64,000 nucleotides of DNA from Acidobacteriota bacterium. GTDB lineage: Bacteria > Acidobacteriota > Terriglobia > Terriglobales > Acidobacteriaceae. Made by a program: the position numbers and the translations under genes. The first letter of the stretch is position 1. Each line of letters begins with the position of its first letter. Positions 1 through 9,090 of the stretch are shown here, piece after piece. The notes under the pieces were generated by a model. The model was not told the origin of the DNA, searched no databases, and saw only the letters and a program-made list of their open reading frames with translations. The stretch lies in the NCBI GenBank assembly GCA_013288805.1, contig JABDBE010000008.1, positions 1 to 64,000 on the forward strand, written 5' to 3'.

Positions 1-1
1 G

Positions 2-103
2 TATTCTCTAACGGCGGGCGATTTCAACAATGACCATGCTCCCGATTTAGCGATTGCCCCTAACGGGGCAGACTACATCTCCGTCCTGCTCAACACCCAG
101 TGA
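2..103 (+). CDS. C-terminal end of a VCBS/FG-GAP repeat protein (partial)
   Basis: Only the last 33 codons lie in the window, reading through to a TGA. The residues GDFNNDHAPDLAIA followed by ISVLLNTQ are the typical end of an FG-GAP/VCBS beta-propeller blade: a GDFN-x-D-x-x-D-L calcium-binding loop and then the ISVLLN strand. Proteins of this type are usually large and secreted, and are common in Acidobacteriota. What the rest of the protein carries cannot be said. The reading is short, but the motif is distinctive. Confidence 0.75.
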   Translation, partial: YSLTAGDFNNDHAPDLAIAPNGADYISVLLNTQ

Positions 104-264
104 GTTCTGGTTTACCTGATTTTCCTCATACCGAAACCGATTCCGGTATAGCCGGACCACTCCATCTTTTCATAAATAATCCATAGTATCTTGATAGACT
201 ATATGGTATGCTTCTCCCCGATATGTTGGATGGGGCACGCGGTCGGGGGAGGAAACGAGACTTT

Positions 265-435
265 ATGATTGCACTCTTCGCGAAGACCTGGTTCCTGTGG
301 TGGTTGCTTGCAAGCGTGGTCATTCTGCGCTGGTTTTACGCCGTCGCCGTAGTTGATCCAGGGGATACCCAGTATCCGCCGAAACGCGACAAGCATGAGC
401 ACAGCATTCCCGGTCCGTTGGCCTCTCGAGCCTAG
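265..435 (+). CDS. possible small single-span membrane protein (56 aa)
   Basis: This lies in the otherwise empty stretch between the VCBS protein and carbonic anhydrase. A GGGGAGG sequence stands about 12 nt before an ATG. The frame encodes a short hydrophobic N-terminal segment rich in Trp, Phe, Leu and Val (about residues 8-25), then a polar tail. No family was recognised. The Shine-Dalgarno (SD) spacing is long and the C-terminus has no recognisable composition, so this could be a chance frame. Nothing else was seen between positions 104 and 520. Confidence 0.3.
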   Translation: MIALFAKTWFLWWLLASVVILRWFYAVAVVDPGDTQYPPKRDKHEHSIPGPLASRA

Positions 436-550
436 CCAGTCTTCTGGCATCGGCCTTAAGAAGTGACGGCCAGGTTGAATCCTGAGCGTTGAATAGTACC
501 GGCGTCCTCATTCGCCAAAAGGAGATTCGCATGAGCAGATTCTGTCCGAA

Positions 551-1111
551 GTGCTGGACGCAAACCAAAAGTACAGTGCGAGTTTTGGAGACAAAGGAAC
601 GTTAGCTCTGCCACCTGCGCGTCGCTTCGCGATTCTTACCTGCATGGATGCCCGGCTTGATCCCGCTAAATATGCCGGTCTCGCCGAAGGAGACGCACAT
701 GTGATTCGCAACGCGGGCGGCCGCGCCAGCGATGACGCCATCCGCTCTCTGGTGATCAGCTACAAGCTGCTGGGGACGCGGGAATTCTTTGTCATCCATC
801 ATACGAATTGTGGGATGGAGTTTTTCTCGAATGAAGTTATGCGCGGGTTGCTGGCGTCGAGTTTGGAGACGGCCGAATTGACGCCGAGTGGATTTCGTGA
901 CGTCGGCCGCGGTCCCGGATCCACCGCCGGCGAGCAGGTCGATTGGTTAACTATCAAAGATCAAAAGCAAGCCGTGCTCGATGATGTCGAACGCATTCGT
1001 ACTCATCCGCTGATCCCGAAGTCGATTCCGATTTACGGATTTATTTATGACGTGCAGTCCGGAAAGCTGATCGAGGTAGAAGGAGCTCAGGACGCAGGCA
1101 AAGCGGCCTGA
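551..1111 (+). CDS. beta-class carbonic anhydrase (start affected by an apparent 1-nt loss)
   Basis: Zinc enzyme for reversible hydration of CO2. The zinc ligands and catalytic dyad are visible: C31-x-D33-x-R (CMDARLD) and H84-x2-C87 (HHTNCG), with an IRNAGGR segment between them as in beta-carbonic anhydrases. The length of 186 aa fits the short cytoplasmic forms. The only in-frame start here is a GTG at 551. A good AAAAGGAG stands before an ATG at 531, but that ATG is in another frame. Restoring one G after it would give [10 protein letters not shown] in frame with the enzyme. The true start is therefore probably near 531 and the gene has lost one base, in nature or in assembly. A TauE/SafE exporter gene follows 25 nt downstream. 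Confidence 0.88.
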   Translation: MLDANQKYSASFGDKGTLALPPARRFAILTCMDARLDPAKYAGLAEGDAHVIRNAGGRASDDAIRSLVISYKLLGTREFFVIHHTNCGMEFFSNEVMRGLLASSLETAELTPSGFRDVGRGPGSTAGEQVDWLTIKDQKQAVLDDVERIRTHPLIPKSIPIYGFIYDVQSGKLIEVEGAQDAGKAA

Positions 1112-1136
1112 AGAAGTTTCTGGGGGGGGTAGATGT

Positions 1137-1916
1137 ATGCCGTGGGGTGCAGCAGCAATAGGATTATTGGTTGGCTTCTTAATTGGCCTGACCGGGATGG
1201 GCGGCGGAGCCATGATGACTCCGCTGTTGCTTTGGACGGGGTGGGCTGCGCCCACCGTCGCGGTTGGGACTGATCTGGTCTGGAACGCTCTGACGAAAGT
1301 CGTGGGCGCGGCGGTTCACTATCGCCATAGGAATGTGAATTTGAAGCTGGTTTGGCGGCTGGCGAGCGGAAGCGTTCCGGGAGCGTTGGTTGGCCTCTAT
1401 TTGTTGGGTTCGTTGAAAAAGTCTGCCGGGCTGGAGTTTGTCGACCATCTGATCGTTCGTCTGCTGGGCGGAACTCTGATTCTGGTGGCGGTGGGAATTA
1501 TCTTCAAGGCGTACATCCATCGTTGGCTTCCGGCGACAGCCACTCGATCCGCAACAGACGAGAACCTGCAAGGCTGGCAAGTGCCACTGCTGGGGTTCGT
1601 TGTGGGCGTGCTGGTTTCCTTGACCTCGGTCGGAAGCGGCAGCCTCATCGTAACTACTCTCTTGCTTATGTTTCCGGGCGAGAAGTTGAACCGGTTGGTA
1701 GGCAGCGACGTATTTCACGGAGTACTCATTGTTGGTGTGGCCGCGCTGGGACACTGGCGCCTCGGAGATGTGAACCTTCCGCTGGTGCTGGGCCTTCTCC
1801 TAGGATCCGTTCCCGGAGTTTGGCTGGGCAGCTTCATCGCCAGCCGCATACCCGAGGGAACTTTGCGCCCCGCCGTGGCCGCGCTTCTATTCGTGACCGG
1901 GGTGAAGTTGGTGTAG
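1137..1916 (+). CDS. TauE/SafE-family sulfite/organosulfonate exporter-like membrane protein
   Basis: 259 aa, almost entirely hydrophobic, with about eight predicted membrane spans in two similar halves. The first span carries the glycine-rich G-L-T-G-M-G-G-G motif. The second half repeats it in degenerate form (SLTSVGSGSLIV), as is typical of the TauE/SafE (DUF81) family. Members export small anions such as sulfite, sulfoacetate or sulfonates across the inner membrane, but the substrate cannot be read from sequence. The gene follows carbonic anhydrase closely and may be cotranscribed. A G-rich run just before the ATG serves as ribosome binding site. Confidence 0.85.
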   Translation: MPWGAAAIGLLVGFLIGLTGMGGGAMMTPLLLWTGWAAPTVAVGTDLVWNALTKVVGAAVHYRHRNVNLKLVWRLASGSVPGALVGLYLLGSLKKSAGLEFVDHLIVRLLGGTLILVAVGIIFKAYIHRWLPATATRSATDENLQGWQVPLLGFVVGVLVSLTSVGSGSLIVTTLLLMFPGEKLNRLVGSDVFHGVLIVGVAALGHWRLGDVNLPLVLGLLLGSVPGVWLGSFIASRIPEGTLRPAVAALLFVTGVKLV

Positions 1917-1937
1917 CTGAGAAGGCACCGATCAATT

Positions 1938-2837
1938 TTAGCGGCGCTTAAGAGCTTCCAGTTCATCCAGCGTACGCGGCCAATCTGATCGCAAGAGCCG
2001 GGACAGACTTCGATCCGCAAGAACTTTTCCTCCGGTTTGGCAGCGAGCACAATAATTGGTTTCATTGTCCGCGTAGCGAATTCGCTGAATCTTCTCGCCA
2101 CACCTCGGGCACGGTTCTCCATAGCGTCCGTGAACCGCCATCTCTTTGCGAAACGCAGTCACTTTTTCTGGAAAGCCAGTCTCCGCTTCGGCGCGCAGCC
2201 GGTCGATCCAAAGCTTGAGAGTGTTTTGGGTCGCTGCGAACAGGCGCTCCCATTCGTCCGGCTTTAGCTTTTGCGTCAGCGTGATCGGGGACAGTTGAGC
2301 AGCGTGCAAGATCTCGTCCGAATACGCGTTGCCGATACCGCTGAGGATGCGCGGATCTGTGAGCGCCCTTTTGAGCGTACGGTTTTCTGCTGTCAGCGCT
2401 TCGCGAAACGAGGCGAGATTGCTGCTGAACACGTCGATTCCTCCGGGGTCCACGGCCTGCAAAGCTTCCTCGCTGGCGAAAAGGTATAGCGACGCGCGAT
2501 GCTTTGTGCCAGCTTCTGTAAGCACGAGGGAGCCGTTGGGAAAATCGAAAGCTGCCAGGCTCTTGCGTCCCGCCAGCTTTGCTCCCTGCGGACGCCAGTG
2601 CAAGCGGCCGGCGATCATCAGGTGCAGCACCAGCCAGAGATGGCCTTCGACTCCGATTGCAATGCGCTTGCCTATGCGCCGCAACTCACGCACGATGCGG
2701 CCTTCGACATCCGTAAGCGCTGGTTGAACGGTACGAAGCAGAAACGGGCTCGCTAATCGGATATGCTCAATTGGCCGGCCGACGATCCGTGCTTCGAGCG
2801 CACTGATGTAAGCGGTAATATCTGGCAATTCTGGCAT
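1938..2837 (-). CDS. Fpg/Nei-family DNA glycosylase/AP lyase
   Basis: Base-excision repair enzyme of the formamidopyrimidine-DNA glycosylase superfamily, 299 aa. The N-terminus is M-P-E-L-P-D, giving the catalytic Pro2 and Glu3. A conserved lysine lies in RIGKRIAI near residue 58. A helix-two-turn-helix segment follows (ILSGIGNAYSDEIL). The C-terminus has a zinc finger with CPRCG and CARCQ pairs. The finger lacks the usual Arg of Fpg (the position before x-T-x-Y-C is Asn), and the N-terminus reads PDITAY rather than PEVET. It may therefore belong to a divergent Fpg/Nei group with different lesion specificity. It is convergent with the TauE gene, with only 21 nt between stops. Confidence 0.9.
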   Translation of the reverse strand: MPELPDITAYISALEARIVGRPIEHIRLASPFLLRTVQPALTDVEGRIVRELRRIGKRIAIGVEGHLWLVLHLMIAGRLHWRPQGAKLAGRKSLAAFDFPNGSLVLTEAGTKHRASLYLFASEEALQAVDPGGIDVFSSNLASFREALTAENRTLKRALTDPRILSGIGNAYSDEILHAAQLSPITLTQKLKPDEWERLFAATQNTLKLWIDRLRAEAETGFPEKVTAFRKEMAVHGRYGEPCPRCGEKIQRIRYADNETNYCARCQTGGKVLADRSLSRLLRSDWPRTLDELEALKRR

Positions 2838-2919
2838 GTTCCGTAGCTTGCAGTGCGCGACTGCGCTTTTGCAAGCGAGCTACTGGGCGAACTACACTGG
2901 GCGACTACTAAGATAGATC

Positions 2920-3312
2920 ATGGCCAGCGTTCGAATCGATAAATGGTTGTGGGCTGCCAGATTTTTTAAGACGCGCAGCCTGGCGGGGCGCGCGTGTGAA
3001 CTTGGCAGGATTCAATCCAACGGGCAACCCGCCAAGCCTGCGCGCGAGGTGCGGATCGGCGACATGTTGCAGGTGACCAACGAAGGCGGCGACTTTCAAG
3101 TGGAAGTTTTGGGCCTGAGCGAAGTTCGCGGTCCCGCGTCGGTGGCACAGACACTTTATCGCGAGACGGAGGCGAGTCGCGAACTACGACTGAAGGTCGC
3201 AGCCGAGCGCAGGGCGATGAAGCAATTCGAACAATTACCTGCAGGAAGGCCCGACAAGCGCGATCGGCGCAGAATCATCCAGTTCCGAGGGCGACTGTCA
3301 GAAGAAAAATGA
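2920..3312 (+). CDS. hslR: S4-domain RNA-binding protein, Hsp15-like
   Basis: 130 aa. The N-terminal S4 domain (about residues 2-60) opens with the hallmark R-I-D-K-W-L-W-A-A-R-F-F-K-T-R. The tail is basic and Arg/Lys-rich. In Hsp15, this fold binds stalled 50S subunits carrying peptidyl-tRNA and helps recycle them. The length matches E. coli Hsp15 (about 133 aa). It is divergent from the Fpg gene across about 80 nt, so they may share a promoter region. The symbol is given by family resemblance only. Confidence 0.85.
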   Translation: MASVRIDKWLWAARFFKTRSLAGRACELGRIQSNGQPAKPAREVRIGDMLQVTNEGGDFQVEVLGLSEVRGPASVAQTLYRETEASRELRLKVAAERRAMKQFEQLPAGRPDKRDRRRIIQFRGRLSEEK

Positions 3313-3330
3313 CCGGTAGTTGGCGGCCCA

Positions 3331-6174
3331 TCACTTTTTGCGGTTGTTCAATTCGTCGAGAGTGCGCTTCAGCTCTTCAAGCTTCTGTCCAGCCTCACCC
3401 AGCTTGCCTTCGGCCGTGAGGCGCTGGTAGTCCGCGAGGTCTTTGGCGGCGTGCGCGATGAGCGCGTTGAGATCCTCCCCGTTCGGTGGTGACGTAACAG
3501 ATGGCGGCGCATTTCGTGTTGCCTCGGGAGTTGCGGCAGCATTCGACGAAGCAGTCAGCGAAGACGACGCCCCTCCAAACAATGCCGCCATTGCCGACTC
3601 AAAGGTTGGCCCATACGCAAGCCGATCCTGTACAGCGAGCACCACCAGACGCAACTCAGGCATCGGGCTTCGCTCAGCCTGCAGATAAATCGGCTCCGCA
3701 TACAACAGCGCCTTCCCAGTCGGAATGACGAGCAGAGCGCCGCGGCGCACGTGCGAACCTTGCTGATTCCACAGCGTCAGTTGTCCGGAGAGCTGCGCGT
3801 TTTGATCGATTCGCGCTTCGATCTGCAGAGGTCCGTCGACCAGCTTGGTCTTGGGAAAGTTGTAGACGACCGACGTGCCGTAGTGTGCGCCATCGCTGCG
3901 CCCGGCGATCCAGCCAATCAGATTGTTCCGATTCGCGGGCGTGAATGGCAGAATCTCCACAAACTCCATGCCGCTTTCGTCTGGCAGTTTCATCAGTACG
4001 AAATTCGGTTCCATCGTCCGTGTCGTCTGCTCGCCGCCCTCACTCATTCCAACTTCAGTCGCGACCGTCCATAAATCCTCACGGTTGTAGAACGCTTCTG
4101 TATCCGTCATGTGATAGAGGCCGTAAACTTCGGCCTGCAGCTTGAGCAACAATTCCGGATAGCGTACGTGTTTGCGCAGGTCCGGAGGCATTGCCGCCGC
4201 ATCTTTGAACAAACCAGGAAAGATGCGTCGGTAAGCTGCAATGATCGGGTCTTCCGGATCAAATACATAAAACGTGGTCGTGCCATCGTAAGCGTCGATG
4301 ACGACCTTGACACTGTTCCGCATGTAGTTAAGGGCGCTGCTGTCGAGACGATAATGGGTCGAATATGGATAGCTATCTGAAACTGTAAATCCATCCATAA
4401 TCCATGACAGCCGGCCATCGTCGCCGAGAACGATGTATGGATCGGGATCGAAGGTCAGAAACGGCGCTAGTTCGGAGACGCGATCGCGGAGGTTGCGACG
4501 CATCAGCAAGCGGCTGTCCGGGGTCACGTCGTCGCTGAAGGGAAGCTTCGCAAGGTCGCCGCGGTCGAGAGCGATAATGATGCGCCGGAGAAAACCGCCG
4601 AGCAGGATGCCACCATTGCCCTCGTAGGAGTTTAGATTGTTGGTCTGGCCTTGCGGATAGTTGAATTCCTTCTGCCGTGTTTTCACGTAGACGTCGGTGT
4701 TCGTCAACTCGCCGAAATAAACTTCTGGCCGGGTCACGTTCAAACTATGCACCGTGCTCTGCACCGGCATGTTGCTCAGAATAAGAGTGGGCAACCCTTC
4801 CGGAGTGAATCCATTGACTGGGTTCATAGTGATGCCGTAACCGTGGGTGTAGATCAGCTTTTCGTTGATCCAGTTGCGGCTGCTCTCCGGGAGCTTGTCA
4901 ACGTTCAACTCGCGCGTGGCCAGCATAACCTCGCGAGTGGTGCCGTCGATTGCATAGCGATCAATGTCGATGTCAGGAAAATCGTAATAGGTGCGGATTT
5001 CCTGGATCTGACGAAGCGTGTCCTGCAGCGCGCGCCAGTCCCAAAGCCGGATGTTCTGCAGCGTAGCCTGATTGTTCGCCGGGTCGGCGGCCTCGACGGT
5101 CGTCTCCGCGGGAAACTCGCGCTGCAAGACGCGGTCCAACCCGTACGCCTGCCGAGTAAATTCGATGTTGTGGGCGATGTAGGGTTGCTCGCGAACTAGC
5201 TCGTTTGGTTTGACGATAAAACTGCTGACGTACCAGCCGACGATTTGAACCCCGAAATAACACACTATGGAAGGAACGATTGCGACGATAAGCCAGCGTC
5301 CGCGCTGCATCGACAGAGCGTTGGCGGCTGCGATCACCGCGCCGACAAGGAGCGCCGCACACACAACAAGCGTCCCGGTCAGCGTGACGTGCGCATCCGT
5401 GTAGGTCACACCTCCGAAGATCGTGTGATCCTCGAATAAACGCTCGAAGCGCCCGAGGTAGGACAGAATCGCCAGGACTAGCAACAGGAACGCAAAGCTG
5501 ATGGAAAATCCACGCCAGGGCAAAGTAACGGAGCTGCGGCGCGCGAGCACACTGCTTCCACCTGTGACAAGGAGAAAGAAAACCGCGAGCGCGCAAGTAA
5601 TTACGGCCAACGTAAGCAGCCAGCCGGCGATGAGCTGCCATGCCGGCAAAGTGAACAGAAAGAAATTCAGGGGCTTGCCGAAAATCGGGTCCATCACGCC
5701 ACCCGTGGCAGGCGGCACGTACAAAAAAAGCGCGAGCGTCGGCCATTCCGCCATCATCCCGGCGCCGGTTGCAAGGGCAATAGCCGCCGAAATACCCATC
5801 GCGATGAGCCGCAGGACGGGCTCGACCGGCAATCTCACTGGCTGCTGGCCGATGAATATTGTGTGGCCGCTCGGCAAATCCGGGAGATGCGCCCGCTTCA
5901 GGGCCATGAACGATCCGAACAGAATGAAAAATGTTGCGGCTGCAAAGACCGCGAAGATTCCCCACTGCAGGCTCAGTGTTTTCCAGTACACGGCGCCGTA
6001 GCCGAGCGATTCGAACCAGAGCACATCAACGTAATATGAGAGCGCAGTTCGTCCGACGAAGGCGATGCCGATAAGTACGGCGAGAATAAGAAGGAAACTA
6101 CGACGGCGGCGCGGCGGATACGCCCGCGGCCAGTCAATGGACTCGGGCATTGCCCAACCCCGTGTTCCGCGCAT
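3331..6174 (-). CDS. UPF0182 family large integral membrane protein
   Basis: 947 aa. The N-terminal third (about residues 25-310) holds some seven hydrophobic spans. A long soluble domain of about 600 residues follows, containing GYGITMNPVNGFTPEG and RWEL-like conserved blocks of the UPF0182/COG1615 family. The C-terminus has an Ala/Ser/Pro-rich linker and a Lys/Glu-rich coiled coil (about residues 905-945). Function is unknown across the family; members occur in actinobacteria, cyanobacteria and acidobacteria. Two Met starts are possible, at 6174 and eight codons later; neither has a strong ribosome binding site. The gene stands alone. Confidence 0.9.
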   Translation of the reverse strand: MRGTRGWAMPESIDWPRAYPPRRRRSFLLILAVLIGIAFVGRTALSYYVDVLWFESLGYGAVYWKTLSLQWGIFAVFAAATFFILFGSFMALKRAHLPDLPSGHTIFIGQQPVRLPVEPVLRLIAMGISAAIALATGAGMMAEWPTLALFLYVPPATGGVMDPIFGKPLNFFLFTLPAWQLIAGWLLTLAVITCALAVFFLLVTGGSSVLARRSSVTLPWRGFSISFAFLLLVLAILSYLGRFERLFEDHTIFGGVTYTDAHVTLTGTLVVCAALLVGAVIAAANALSMQRGRWLIVAIVPSIVCYFGVQIVGWYVSSFIVKPNELVREQPYIAHNIEFTRQAYGLDRVLQREFPAETTVEAADPANNQATLQNIRLWDWRALQDTLRQIQEIRTYYDFPDIDIDRYAIDGTTREVMLATRELNVDKLPESSRNWINEKLIYTHGYGITMNPVNGFTPEGLPTLILSNMPVQSTVHSLNVTRPEVYFGELTNTDVYVKTRQKEFNYPQGQTNNLNSYEGNGGILLGGFLRRIIIALDRGDLAKLPFSDDVTPDSRLLMRRNLRDRVSELAPFLTFDPDPYIVLGDDGRLSWIMDGFTVSDSYPYSTHYRLDSSALNYMRNSVKVVIDAYDGTTTFYVFDPEDPIIAAYRRIFPGLFKDAAAMPPDLRKHVRYPELLLKLQAEVYGLYHMTDTEAFYNREDLWTVATEVGMSEGGEQTTRTMEPNFVLMKLPDESGMEFVEILPFTPANRNNLIGWIAGRSDGAHYGTSVVYNFPKTKLVDGPLQIEARIDQNAQLSGQLTLWNQQGSHVRRGALLVIPTGKALLYAEPIYLQAERSPMPELRLVVLAVQDRLAYGPTFESAMAALFGGASSSLTASSNAAATPEATRNAPPSVTSPPNGEDLNALIAHAAKDLADYQRLTAEGKLGEAGQKLEELKRTLDELNNRKK

Positions 6175-6263
6175 ACAGCTTTTGCATGGTTTGGATTATA
6201 CGTGGCGCGAAGCGAGGAAGCAGGAAAGATCAGTGCTGCGTTTCCGAGCGTCGTTCCCCGACG

Positions 6264-6289
6264 CCTCTCGCGGTGTTACCCGCGAGAGG
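6264..6289. terminator. strong intergenic hairpin, possible terminator
   Basis: A perfect 10-bp stem (CCTCTCGCGG against CCGCGAGAGG) with a 6-nt loop sits between the UPF0182 gene and the downstream end of the LTXXQ-like gene, both on the - strand. No T-run follows on either strand. It may be a transcript-end stabiliser or a factor-dependent terminator rather than a classical one. Confidence 0.45.
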
Positions 6290-6322
6290 GCCTTCGGCCT
6301 TGGGGTCGGTCAGGACTAACGA

Positions 6323-6784
6323 TTACTGAGGTGGCGCACCTTGCTGCTCGGCGCCGCCGCCCGGCGGTCCGTGGTGGCCACCTTGCATCCACTGTTCGCG
6401 CTTGGCTTGCATTTCGTCCCACTTCTTTTGCTGCGTGGAGTCGAGGAGCGCACGGATCTGCGTGTCACTGGTCTTGTGGATGTCCATCATTTTGCTGCGG
6501 CGATCCTGTTGCGATTGCGAGGTGTCCTGGCGCAGGCTCTGCATCTGAGAATGTTCGGATGTAAGTATGCCCTGCACTTTGGTTTGCTGGTCAGCCGTGA
6601 GATTCAATTGTTTGGTCAATTCCTGGGTGCGCTGAGCGGGATCGGACATGCCGTGATGCCCGCGACCACCCTGTGCGGGCGGAGATTGCTGGTCGTTGGA
6701 CGAGCTATCCTGGGCCGCCACGAACGGCGCGCTGATCAAGATCACTCCCGCCGCGAGGAGAACTAGCAGGTATTGTTTGAGCAT
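6323..6784 (-). CDS. exported Spy/LTXXQ-like small protein
   Basis: 153 aa from the ATG that follows AAGGAAGG; an upstream in-frame start six codons earlier is less likely. A signal peptide (LLVLLAAGVILISAPFVAAQ) is followed by a Gln/Ser/Gly-rich region. Then comes a helical segment with L-N-L-T-A-D-Q-Q-T-K-V, the LTxxQ signature of Spy/CpxP-type periplasmic proteins, and a second related helix (ALLDSTQQKKWDEM). The C-terminus is His/Gly/Pro-rich. Spy-like proteins act as ATP-independent periplasmic chaperones or envelope-stress sensors. That role is inferred here from the motif alone. Confidence 0.75.
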   Translation of the reverse strand: MLKQYLLVLLAAGVILISAPFVAAQDSSSNDQQSPPAQGGRGHHGMSDPAQRTQELTKQLNLTADQQTKVQGILTSEHSQMQSLRQDTSQSQQDRRSKMMDIHKTSDTQIRALLDSTQQKKWDEMQAKREQWMQGGHHGPPGGGAEQQGAPPQ

Positions 6785-6969
6785 GGAAAACCTTCCTTTC
6801 AAAACGATCTTTCTACACCTATGAATGGGATTATGAACCGGAAGTTGCGGGAAAAAGCGGGATTCTCATAATCTTTGCATAACTTTACGAAACTGGACAG
6901 TTTGGACTAATGCGAGCGCGGTTACTCCTGAGGCGGGATGAGACGGCTGGCATGAACCGCGCCGCCGCG

Positions 6970-7389
6970 TTAGTCCTCATCTGCGGCTTTGCAGTGCTTC
7001 GAAATGGTGCGGACATCCGTCTGCACATTTGTCACCTCGAGCGGCACGCCATCCACCCCGTGCTCTGTATCGCTGGGATTGCTGCCCGACTTCATCGGAT
7101 TTACGCCGGTCTTGATGGTCCCAGACCGCAGCCGGCCCTTCACTTCGACTTCATGGTGCAGTTGAGCGTCGAGCTTGTTTCCCACTCCCTTCAGGACGTA
7201 CACCAGGCCAGTCTTGTCCTCGACCACGATGTAGTTTCCGCGCTGGCCGTCAAGACAGCCGCGAACCCTGCTGAGGTTGGATGCTGCCGCGCTGGCGCTT
7301 CCAGGCGGGGCCGACGATTGTTGCGCGAACACTCCCAGACTGGCGAGCAGAAATCCGATCACGACAATTGAAGTCTTCGTGCGATCCAT
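6970..7389 (-). CDS. small exported protein of unknown function
   Basis: 139 aa, preceded by a good AGGAGG. The signal peptide is MDRTKTSIVVIGFLLASLGVFAQ. The mature part has one Cys near residue 45 (RGCLDG) and another near the C-terminus (SKHC), which could form a disulfide. A beta-rich stretch reads like the small exported proteins common in Terriglobia (VYVLKG then HHEVEVKGRL). No enzyme motif was seen. It is not clearly in an operon, although the LTXXQ-like gene lies downstream on the same strand. Confidence 0.7.
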   Translation of the reverse strand: MDRTKTSIVVIGFLLASLGVFAQQSSAPPGSASAAASNLSRVRGCLDGQRGNYIVVEDKTGLVYVLKGVGNKLDAQLHHEVEVKGRLRSGTIKTGVNPMKSGSNPSDTEHGVDGVPLEVTNVQTDVRTISKHCKAADED

Positions 7390-7643
7390 ACAACCTCCTC
7401 GGAAGCGATGGTGAGGCTTGTTGAAAGAACCATCGATTCACCGGCGTTTCCTGTTTCTATTTATACTCTTTTGCCGCTTATATTTACTGATTCACCTCAG
7501 CCTGACGGAATTCGAAAGTTCGACGAATTCTGTAAATCTCATATGACGTTCGCGGCCGGCAATCGTGTGTACATGTCCCAAATTCGTATGGCAATTGAAC
7601 TGTTTGCCCGTTGTGGCGATGCCATATCCGACGACAATGGTTC

Positions 7644-8951
7644 GTGGGAATCTTTCGCTTGGGCACCAAACTTTCCGCACTAAACATATTCCTTCTAACC
7701 GTGCTGCTCTCGCTGGTGCTGGCGGGTTGCAATGGCGTCTCATCCGGAGGATCGCAATCCGGCGGTGGAAGTGGCGGCGGTGGAAATGGTGGAGGCGGAT
7801 CTCAGAACAATGCCTGCAGTGTCATTTCCACCGGCCAGGGAGCGAGCTTGAACGGCTTCGTACCGTTCCCCGCCGGCAGTGCCTGGAACCAAAATGTCTC
7901 GAGCGCCGCTGTCGACCCGAACTCAGACGCGATCATCAATTTCATCGGCCCGACTGTGGGCCTGCATCCCGACTTCGGCGCTGGTCTCTACGACGGATCG
8001 AGCATGGGCATTCCTTACAGCGTAGTGGGCGCGTCGCAGAGCATGGCGAACATCGATTTCACGGCCTATGGTGACGAAAGCGATCCCGGACCGATGCCGA
8101 TTCCAGCGAATGCGCAGATCGAAGGCTATCCCAATTCCGGCAATGGCGACCGGCATGTGCTGGTGATTGATAACAGTAATTGCTTTCTGTACGAACTCTA
8201 CAGCGCGTCGGCTAATAGCGACGGCAGTTGGAATGCGGGCTCGGCGGCAGTGTGGGATTTGCTGAATGGTGAGCAGCGTCCGTGGACATGGACTTCAGCC
8301 GATGCCGCAGGACTGCCCATCTTCCCCGGATTGGTTCGCTACGACGAAGTTGCTGCCGGAAAGATTCAGCACGCGATCCGCTTCACCTTGCCGCAGAGTC
8401 AGGCCGCAATGGTGCCGCCAGCGTCGCACTGGGCAGCGACTTCCTCGAACCCGATCGCTCCACCCATGGGAATGAAGCTGCGGCTTAAGGCCGGCTACGA
8501 CATCTCCCAATTCTCGACGAATGTTCAAGTCATTCTGACCGCGCTGAAGACCTATGGCATGATCATGGCCGACAATGGCAGTCCCATGTATCTGAGCGGC
8601 GCTCCGGACAACCGCTGGAATAACGATGACCTGCACAACCTTTCTCAAGTGCCGGCGTCCGCGTTCGAAGTGGTTCAGATGAATCCAATCTACACAGCCT
8701 CAAACGTGCCGCAGGGAGCGGCTCCGACCATCGCCAGTTTTGCCGCGAGTTCTTCCAGTGTGAGTTCAGGAACGCAAGTGACTCTTAGCTGGCAGGCCAG
8801 TGGCGCATCTTACAGCATCATCTCGCCGCAAATTGGCGCGGTACGCGGCAGCAGCGCAACCGTCACTCCGACGCAGACGACCACCTACACTCTTTACGCG
8901 ACTAACCAATATGGCCGCACCCAGGCAACGGTAACGGTCACTGTGCAGTAG
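7644..8951 (+). CDS. secreted lipoprotein with unknown N-terminal domain and C-terminal Ig-like domain
   Basis: About 435 aa from the GTG; a TTG five codons later is an alternative start. A lipobox (LVLAGC) ends the signal peptide, so it is probably lipid-anchored. A Gly/Ser/Asn linker follows. Then comes a large domain of about 280 residues with phrases such as SAWNQNVSSAAVDPNSD, LHPDFGAG and NRWNNDDLHNLS, which resembles uncharacterised secreted proteins; no catalytic motif was recognised. The last 75 residues form a beta-sandwich (PTIASFAASSS, GTQVTLSW, TTTYTLYATNQYG) of the kind appended to many acidobacterial cell-surface proteins. It may act on extracellular polysaccharide, but this is not shown. 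Confidence 0.78.
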   Translation: MGIFRLGTKLSALNIFLLTVLLSLVLAGCNGVSSGGSQSGGGSGGGGNGGGGSQNNACSVISTGQGASLNGFVPFPAGSAWNQNVSSAAVDPNSDAIINFIGPTVGLHPDFGAGLYDGSSMGIPYSVVGASQSMANIDFTAYGDESDPGPMPIPANAQIEGYPNSGNGDRHVLVIDNSNCFLYELYSASANSDGSWNAGSAAVWDLLNGEQRPWTWTSADAAGLPIFPGLVRYDEVAAGKIQHAIRFTLPQSQAAMVPPASHWAATSSNPIAPPMGMKLRLKAGYDISQFSTNVQVILTALKTYGMIMADNGSPMYLSGAPDNRWNNDDLHNLSQVPASAFEVVQMNPIYTASNVPQGAAPTIASFAASSSSVSSGTQVTLSWQASGASYSIISPQIGAVRGSSATVTPTQTTTYTLYATNQYGRTQATVTVTVQ

Positions 8952-9090
8952 AGGTGCTGTTAGCGTGAGCGTCAGCGATCAATCCGCGTTTCACTTTGAT
9001 CGGTTTTACGAAAACAGAAGGAACTGGAATCAGAGGCGTATCGGTGTGTGACAACCAGCCTACTCTGGATAATTGACGCGCATCACTGCA

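Noticed and set aside
4973-5965. A 330-codon open frame inside the UPF0182 gene on the same strand in another frame.
   Set aside because: Composition is Arg/His/Ala-rich and without motifs, typical of GC-rich out-of-frame reading; the UPF0182 frame has clear membrane spans.
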